DNA from: Roseateles aquatilis
Lineage (GTDB): Bacteria > Pseudomonadota > Gammaproteobacteria > Burkholderiales > Burkholderiaceae_C
DNA: 64,000 bases
Direction of reading: 5' to 3'
NCBI RefSeq assembly: GCF_002205645.1
Contig: NZ_NIOF01000002.1
Location: forward strand, 372,001 to 436,000
The notes under the pieces were generated by a model, which saw only the letters and a program-made list of their open reading frames with translations, did no database searches and was not told where the DNA came from. Of the stretch, positions 60,051 to 64,000 are shown one piece after another. Made by a program: the position numbers and the translations under genes. Each line of letters begins with the position of its first letter. Position 1 is the stretch's first letter.

Positions 60051-60542
60051 TCAGGTCGAGGCGCCGGGCGTCGCCGGTTGCAACGATTGCAGGATGCGTG
60101 CCGGTATGCGCGCCGGCTTGAGGCTCAGCGCGTCGACGCAGCCGATGCGGATCCGCCCTTGGGTCAACAGCTGCTCGCCGCGCCAGACGTGCTGGTCGAT
60201 GACCATGCTGGCGCGGCCGATCTCGGTCGGCTGCACGCTGACACGCAGCCAATCGTCCAGCCGGGCCGGCGCCAGATAGCGCAGTGCGGTATCGCTGACG
60301 ACGAACATCAGGCCCTCGTCGCGGCGCATCGTTTCCTGCTCGAAGCCGAGGCCGCGCAACCACTCGGTGCGGGCACGTTCCATGAACTTCAGGTAGTTGG
60401 CATAGAACACGACACCGCCGGCGTCCGTGTCCTCCCAGTAGATGCGCAGCTCATGCTGGAACATCGGTAGCGCTGCGCCGACCGAGCCGGTGAGCGCGAG
60501 CGGGCCGCCGAGCAGGGCCGGGACGGAGGAGGGCGCGTTCAT
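60051..60542 (-). CDS. ybgC: YbgC-type acyl-CoA thioesterase
   Basis: This 163-residue hotdog-fold thioesterase has the catalytic Asp in YWEDTDAGGVVFYANYLKF. The first ~25 residues are a non-conserved extension before MFQHELRIYWE. ybgC precedes tolQ in many proteobacteria. Start at 60542 overlaps the aminotransferase stop (ATGA). Confidence 0.93.
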   Translation of the reverse strand: MNAPSSVPALLGGPLALTGSVGAALPMFQHELRIYWEDTDAGGVVFYANYLKFMERARTEWLRGLGFEQETMRRDEGLMFVVSDTALRYLAPARLDDWLRVSVQPTEIGRASMVIDQHVWRGEQLLTQGRIRIGCVDALSLKPARIPARILQSLQPATPGAST

Positions 60543-61753
60543 GCGGCACGGGCTTTCAGTTGATCCAGGCGGGCGCGGATGCGCGACAGCGCCTCGCGCA
60601 GGTCATCCATGCCGCTGGCGAAGGACAGGCGCAGGAAGCGCTCGCCGAAGGCGGGGCCGAAGTCACGCCCCGGCGTCAGCGCGACCTGGGCGTGTTGCAT
60701 CAGGTCCATGCACAGGTCCCAACTGGACAGGCCCGTGCCGGACGCGTCGGCCCAGGCGTAGAACGCGCCGTCGGGTGGCACGGGCACGGGCAGTCCCATC
60801 GCCTGCAGCGCGGGCACGACGAGGTCGCGTCGGCGCTGCAGTTCCTGGCGGCGGCGCTCGTACTCGTCCAGCGACTCGCGCTCGAAGCAGGCCAGCGCGG
60901 CGTGCTGAGCGATGGTGGATGGGCAGATGTAGAGGTTCTGCGCGAGCTTCTCCACCGGCGTGATCATCGCCTCGGGCAGCACCAGCCAGCCGAGCCGCCA
61001 GCCGGTCATGCCGAAGTACTTCGAGAAGCTGTTGATCGAGACCACGTCGCCGCCGAGCGCCAGCGCGCTGCGCGCGTAGCGGCTGTCGTAGCTCAGCGAC
61101 TGGTAGATCTCGTCGACGACCATGACCCCGCCACGTTCACGGACGAACGCGTGGATGCGGGCAAGCTCGTCGGGCGCGATCGAGGTGCCGGTCGGGTTGC
61201 TCGGCGAGGCGAGCAGCACGCCGCGGCTGCGGTCGTTCCAATGTGCCTGCAGCGGGCCCAGGCTGAGCTGGAAGCGCTCGTCGGCGGTGGACGGGATCAG
61301 CACCGGCGTGGCATCGACCGCCTCGACGAAGTGGCGGTTGCACGGATAGCTCGGATCCGGCATCAGCACCTCGTCCCCGGCCTGGAACAGCGCCAGGCAG
61401 GCCAGCTGCAGCGCCGCCGAGGCGCCGGCCGTGATGACGATGCGATCGGGGTCGATCGCCAGGCTTTGCGTGTTCCGGTACCAGTCGGACAGACGCTGCC
61501 GCAGCGATATCAGGCCGTTGGCCTGCGTGTAGGGAATGCGGCCCGCGGCGGTGAAGCGCGCGGCGGCGTCGCGCACCTCGGTGCTGGCGCCGAAGTCGGG
61601 CTCGCCGATGTTCAGGTAGATCATGTGCCGGCCGCCGCGGGCCGGATCGCACACCGCCGAGCGGGCGATCTCGTCCGCCCGCTTGGCGCATTCCATGACG
61701 TAGAACGGCTGGATCCGTCCGACGCGGTCGGCTAGCTTGATGTCGATGGACAT
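60539..61753 (-). CDS. PLP-dependent class I/II aminotransferase
   Basis: This 404-residue fold-type I aminotransferase has the PLP Lys near 244 in INSFSKYFGMTGWRLGW and the substrate/PLP motifs LASPSNPTGTSI and VDEIYQSLSYD. It resembles the aspartate/aromatic-type subgroup; the amino-acid substrate is not assignable. It sits between nusB and ybgC, an order seen in this bacterial group. Confidence 0.92.
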   Translation of the reverse strand: MSIDIKLADRVGRIQPFYVMECAKRADEIARSAVCDPARGGRHMIYLNIGEPDFGASTEVRDAAARFTAAGRIPYTQANGLISLRQRLSDWYRNTQSLAIDPDRIVITAGASAALQLACLALFQAGDEVLMPDPSYPCNRHFVEAVDATPVLIPSTADERFQLSLGPLQAHWNDRSRGVLLASPSNPTGTSIAPDELARIHAFVRERGGVMVVDEIYQSLSYDSRYARSALALGGDVVSINSFSKYFGMTGWRLGWLVLPEAMITPVEKLAQNLYICPSTIAQHAALACFERESLDEYERRRQELQRRRDLVVPALQAMGLPVPVPPDGAFYAWADASGTGLSSWDLCMDLMQHAQVALTPGRDFGPAFGERFLRLSFASGMDDLREALSRIRARLDQLKARAA

Positions 61754-61798
61754 GTCGTCAGAGAAAACCCCGCCTGAAAGGCCGCCGCGAGGCGGCGA

Positions 61799-62305
61799 TC
61801 AACCGCCCCGCGCCGCCTTGACCTCGACCGGCCGCAGGTCGGCCGCCGCGCGGTCCAGCACGCCGTTGACGTACTTGTGGCCGTCCGTGCCGCCGAAGGA
61901 CTTTGCCAGTTCGACGGCCTCGTTGATCGCGACCTTGTACGGGATGTCGATGCAGTGCTTGAGCTCGAACGCGCCGATCAACAGGATCGCGTGCTCGATC
62001 GGCGACAGCTCGGTGGTCTTGCGGTCCACGTGGCGGGCCAGCACGGTGTCCAGTTCCGCCGCATCCTCGATCGCGCCGTTGAGCAGCTTGTCGTAGTGAT
62101 TGCGGTCGGCCTTGTCGAAGCCTTCCTGCTCACGCGTGTGGGCGTCGATGACGCCGAGGTCGTCGCCGGTCACCAGCCATTGATAGAGGCCTTGCAGTGC
62201 ATGCTCGCGCGAGCGTCGGCGGGCCGACTTGGCGGGCGGACGCTTGGCGGCCGGCTTGGCCGCGGGCTTGCCGGCGGCGGGGGAGGAGTTATCCATGGAG
62301 CTCAC
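61799..62305 (-). CDS. nusB: Transcription antitermination factor NusB
   Basis: This 168-residue protein begins with an Ala/Lys/Pro-rich ~30-residue extension, then the NusB fold: [33 protein letters not shown] and [18 protein letters not shown]. It binds boxA RNA with NusE for rRNA antitermination. ATG at 62305 overlaps the ribH stop. Confidence 0.96.
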   Translation of the reverse strand: MSSMDNSSPAAGKPAAKPAAKRPPAKSARRRSREHALQGLYQWLVTGDDLGVIDAHTREQEGFDKADRNHYDKLLNGAIEDAAELDTVLARHVDRKTTELSPIEHAILLIGAFELKHCIDIPYKVAINEAVELAKSFGGTDGHKYVNGVLDRAAADLRPVEVKAARGG

Positions 62306-62766
62306 TTGAGTTCTTTCAACAGCAGCGCCATTTCGACGGCGACGGTTCCGGCATCACGGCCCTTTTCTTCGGCGCGGGCCCGGGCTTGCGCCTCGTTCTC
62401 GACCGTCAGGATGGCGTTGGCGATCGGGAGGCGATGATCGAGCGTCAGGCGTGTCACGCCGGCCCCGCTTTCATTGGCGACCAGTTCGAAGTGGTAGGTC
62501 TCGCCGCGGATGATGCAGCCCAGCGCCACCAGCGCGTCGTAACGACCGCTCGCGGCCATCGCCTGCAGCGCCACCGGCACTTCCAGCGCGCCGGGCACGG
62601 TCACGTGGCGGATGTCGGCGGCTTGCACGCCCAGGCGATCCAGCTCCGCCAGGCAGGCCCTGGCCAACGTGGACGTCAGCTCATCGTTGAAACGCGCCTG
62701 GACGATGCCGACGCGCAGGCCGCTTCCGTCCAGTTGGGTCGCTTGACCCTTGTCAGATCCTTGCAT
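62302..62766 (-). CDS. ribH: 6,7-dimethyl-8-ribityllumazine synthase
   Basis: This 154-residue lumazine synthase carries out the penultimate step of riboflavin synthesis. Motifs are [50 protein letters not shown] and the C-terminal [20 protein letters not shown]. Coupled to nusB by ATGA, it lies 14 bases after ribBA. Confidence 0.96.
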   Translation of the reverse strand: MQGSDKGQATQLDGSGLRVGIVQARFNDELTSTLARACLAELDRLGVQAADIRHVTVPGALEVPVALQAMAASGRYDALVALGCIIRGETYHFELVANESGAGVTRLTLDHRLPIANAILTVENEAQARARAEEKGRDAGTVAVEMALLLKELK

Positions 62767-62780
62767 GCGGTCCTCGGCGT

Positions 62781-63893
62781 TCAGCAGTTCTTCGCGGTGG
62801 CGCCGCCCTGGGCAGCCTGGAAGCCGGTGACTTCGAGGCCATAGCCGGTCATGCTGGGCATGCGGCGCGGGCTGCCGAGCAGCTTCATCTTCTGCACGCC
62901 GAGCTCGCGCAGGATCTGCGCGCCCACGCCGTAGGTGCGCAGATCCATCGTCTGGTGCGGCTCCTCGCCGGTGGCGGACTGCAGCCGTCCGAGCAGCGCG
63001 GCGGCGTCCTCGGCGCAGTTCAGCAGCACCGCCACGCCGGCGCCCTCGCGCTGGATCGCGGCCAGCGCCTCGGGGAGCGGCCAGCTGTGGCCGCAGCGGC
63101 CGGCGTCCAGCAGGTCCAGCGCGGAGAACGGCTCATGCACGCGCACCAGCACTTCCTGGTCCTTCTGCCACTGGCCGAGCACCAGCGCCATGTGCACGTT
63201 GTCGGAGCGGTCGCGGAAGACGTGGCATTCGAAGCGGCCCTCTCGCGTCTCCAGCGGACGCTGGGCGACGCGCTGGATGATCGACTCGTTGCGGCTGCGG
63301 TACTCGATCAGGTCGGCGATGGTGCCGATCTTCAGGCCGTGTTCCCTGGCGAAGATCTCCAGATCGGGCAGGCGGGCCATCGTGCCGTCGTCGTTCATGA
63401 TCTCGCAGATCACGCCCGCGGGCGTCAGGCCGGCCATGCGCGACAGGTCGCAACCGGCCTCGGTATGGCCCGCGCGCATCAGCACGCCGCCGTCCTGTGC
63501 CTGGAGCGGGAAGATGTGGCCGGGCTGCACCAGGTCCGTGGCGACGGCGCCCTTGGCGACCGCGGCCTGCACGGTGCGGGCCCGGTCGGCGGCAGAGATG
63601 CCGGTGGTGACGCCAGTGGCGGCCTCGATCGAGACCGTGAAGGCCGTGCCGTGCTTGGTGCCGTTGCGGGTGGCCATCGGCGGCAGTTGCAGTTGCTCGC
63701 AGCGCTCGCGCGTCAGCGTCAGGCAGATCAGGCCGCGGCCGTGCTTGGCCATGAAGTTGATCGCTTCCGGCGTGACGTGGTCAGCGGCCAGGACGAGATC
63801 ACCTTCGTTTTCGCGGTCTTCCTCGTCGACGAGGATGACCATGCGGCCGGCCGCCAGCTCGGCGACCAGCTCGGGAATCGGAGATATTGGCAT
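62781..63893 (-). CDS. ribBA: RibBA: DHBP synthase with degenerate GTP-cyclohydrolase II domain
   Basis: This is a 370-residue protein. The N-terminal DHBP synthase is complete: [16 protein letters not shown], the HGRGLICL loop, [11 protein letters not shown]. The C-terminal half has the GCHII fold but the metal site is broken: the motif corresponding to ECLTGD...RCDCG in true RibA reads [16 protein letters not shown]. It lacks two of three zinc Cys, and the nucleophile/Tyr-Arg region is also missing. It therefore probably makes only the 4-carbon unit, and an active RibA must be elsewhere. No FMN riboswitch fits the 47-base space upstream. Confidence 0.94.
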   Translation of the reverse strand: MPISPIPELVAELAAGRMVILVDEEDRENEGDLVLAADHVTPEAINFMAKHGRGLICLTLTRERCEQLQLPPMATRNGTKHGTAFTVSIEAATGVTTGISAADRARTVQAAVAKGAVATDLVQPGHIFPLQAQDGGVLMRAGHTEAGCDLSRMAGLTPAGVICEIMNDDGTMARLPDLEIFAREHGLKIGTIADLIEYRSRNESIIQRVAQRPLETREGRFECHVFRDRSDNVHMALVLGQWQKDQEVLVRVHEPFSALDLLDAGRCGHSWPLPEALAAIQREGAGVAVLLNCAEDAAALLGRLQSATGEEPHQTMDLRTYGVGAQILRELGVQKMKLLGSPRRMPSMTGYGLEVTGFQAAQGGATAKNC

Positions 63894-63940
63894 GGGCGGG
63901 ATTGTAGGCGGGCAGGCCGGCGATCCGGGGGCGCCGGGGA

Positions 63941-64000
63941 TTACGCGGGGACCTCGGGCCGCAGGCGCAGCCGGAGGTCGCCGCCCAGGGGCCGGCTGTC
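63941..64000 (-). CDS. C-terminal end of an unidentified minus-strand gene
   Basis: Twenty codons including TAA stop at 63941 are open to the window edge (…PLGGDLRLRLRPEVPA). They are too short to identify. The basic, Leu-rich, TOBE-like ending is not evidence enough. Position 47 bases upstream of ribBA suggests the upstream gene of the riboflavin operon. Confidence 0.4.
   Translation of the reverse strand, partial: DSRPLGGDLRLRLRPEVPA

Noticed and set aside
63894-63940. FMN riboswitch upstream of ribBA
   Set aside because: Only 47 bases separate it from the preceding stop codon, too short for the ~140-base aptamer, and no conserved helices are visible.

Overview
The window is a very GC-rich, gene-dense stretch of chromosome. 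I place it in the Burkholderiales, perhaps near the Roseateles/Mitsuaria/Rubrivivax group. The reasons are the base composition, the ribBA-ribH-nusB order, a RibBA whose GTP cyclohydrolase half is degenerate, and the ybgC-tolQRA block. No rRNA, tRNA, CRISPR array, insertion sequence or phage gene was seen. Many genes are packed with 4-base ATGA or GTGA overlaps, so operons are easy to read.

Layout. 1-870: a minus-strand gene running off the left edge, resembling proteins linked to extracellular contractile injection systems or polymorphic toxins. 1088-12725: four consecutive minus-strand genes for secreted or surface proteins built from DUF11/SdrD-like repeats, one ending in a predicted outer-membrane barrel. 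13021-19213: a tripartite RND efflux operon (outer-membrane lipoprotein, RND pump, membrane-fusion protein), divergent from a NarL-type two-component system (19421-21435). 21600-26457: a phosphoribosyltransferase, then the two-gene bacterial NHEJ system ku-ligD. 26644-30507: a large soluble double hybrid sensor kinase. 30751-32651: a DUF4019 protein and a CNNM/CorC-like membrane protein whose start codon lies beside a terminator-like hairpin.

32617-41200: an eight-gene type IVb pilus operon of the plasmid R64 thin-pilus type (pilS, pilL-like, pilN, pilO, pilP, pilQ, pilR, pilT), lying between the CNNM gene and ligA. No prepilin peptidase or PilV tip adhesin is present. 41280-46328: ligA, an MFS exporter with a divergent TetR regulator, and an EamA exporter. 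The EamA gene is translationally coupled to an alkylation-repair pair (ogt and an Ada-AlkA fusion). 48655-53941: phosphomannomutase/phosphoglucomutase and waaA, facing a lone GspE/PilB-type ATPase with MshEN-like N-terminal domains. 54136: pyrrolidone-carboxylate peptidase.

55130-57813: a complete bufferin-type RiPP operon (DUF2282 precursor, DUF692/MNIO enzyme, DUF2063 partner, DoxX protein), a family known for copper protection. It converges on tolA. 57791-63893: tolA, tolR, tolQ, ybgC, a class I aminotransferase, nusB, ribH and ribBA, all on the minus strand. The usual tolB-pal genes do not follow tolA. The right edge holds the last codons of one more minus-strand gene.

The least explained parts are the DUF11 surface-protein operon and the truncated gene at the left edge. 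The R64-type pilus locus and the bufferin operon are recognisable systems in a notable context.
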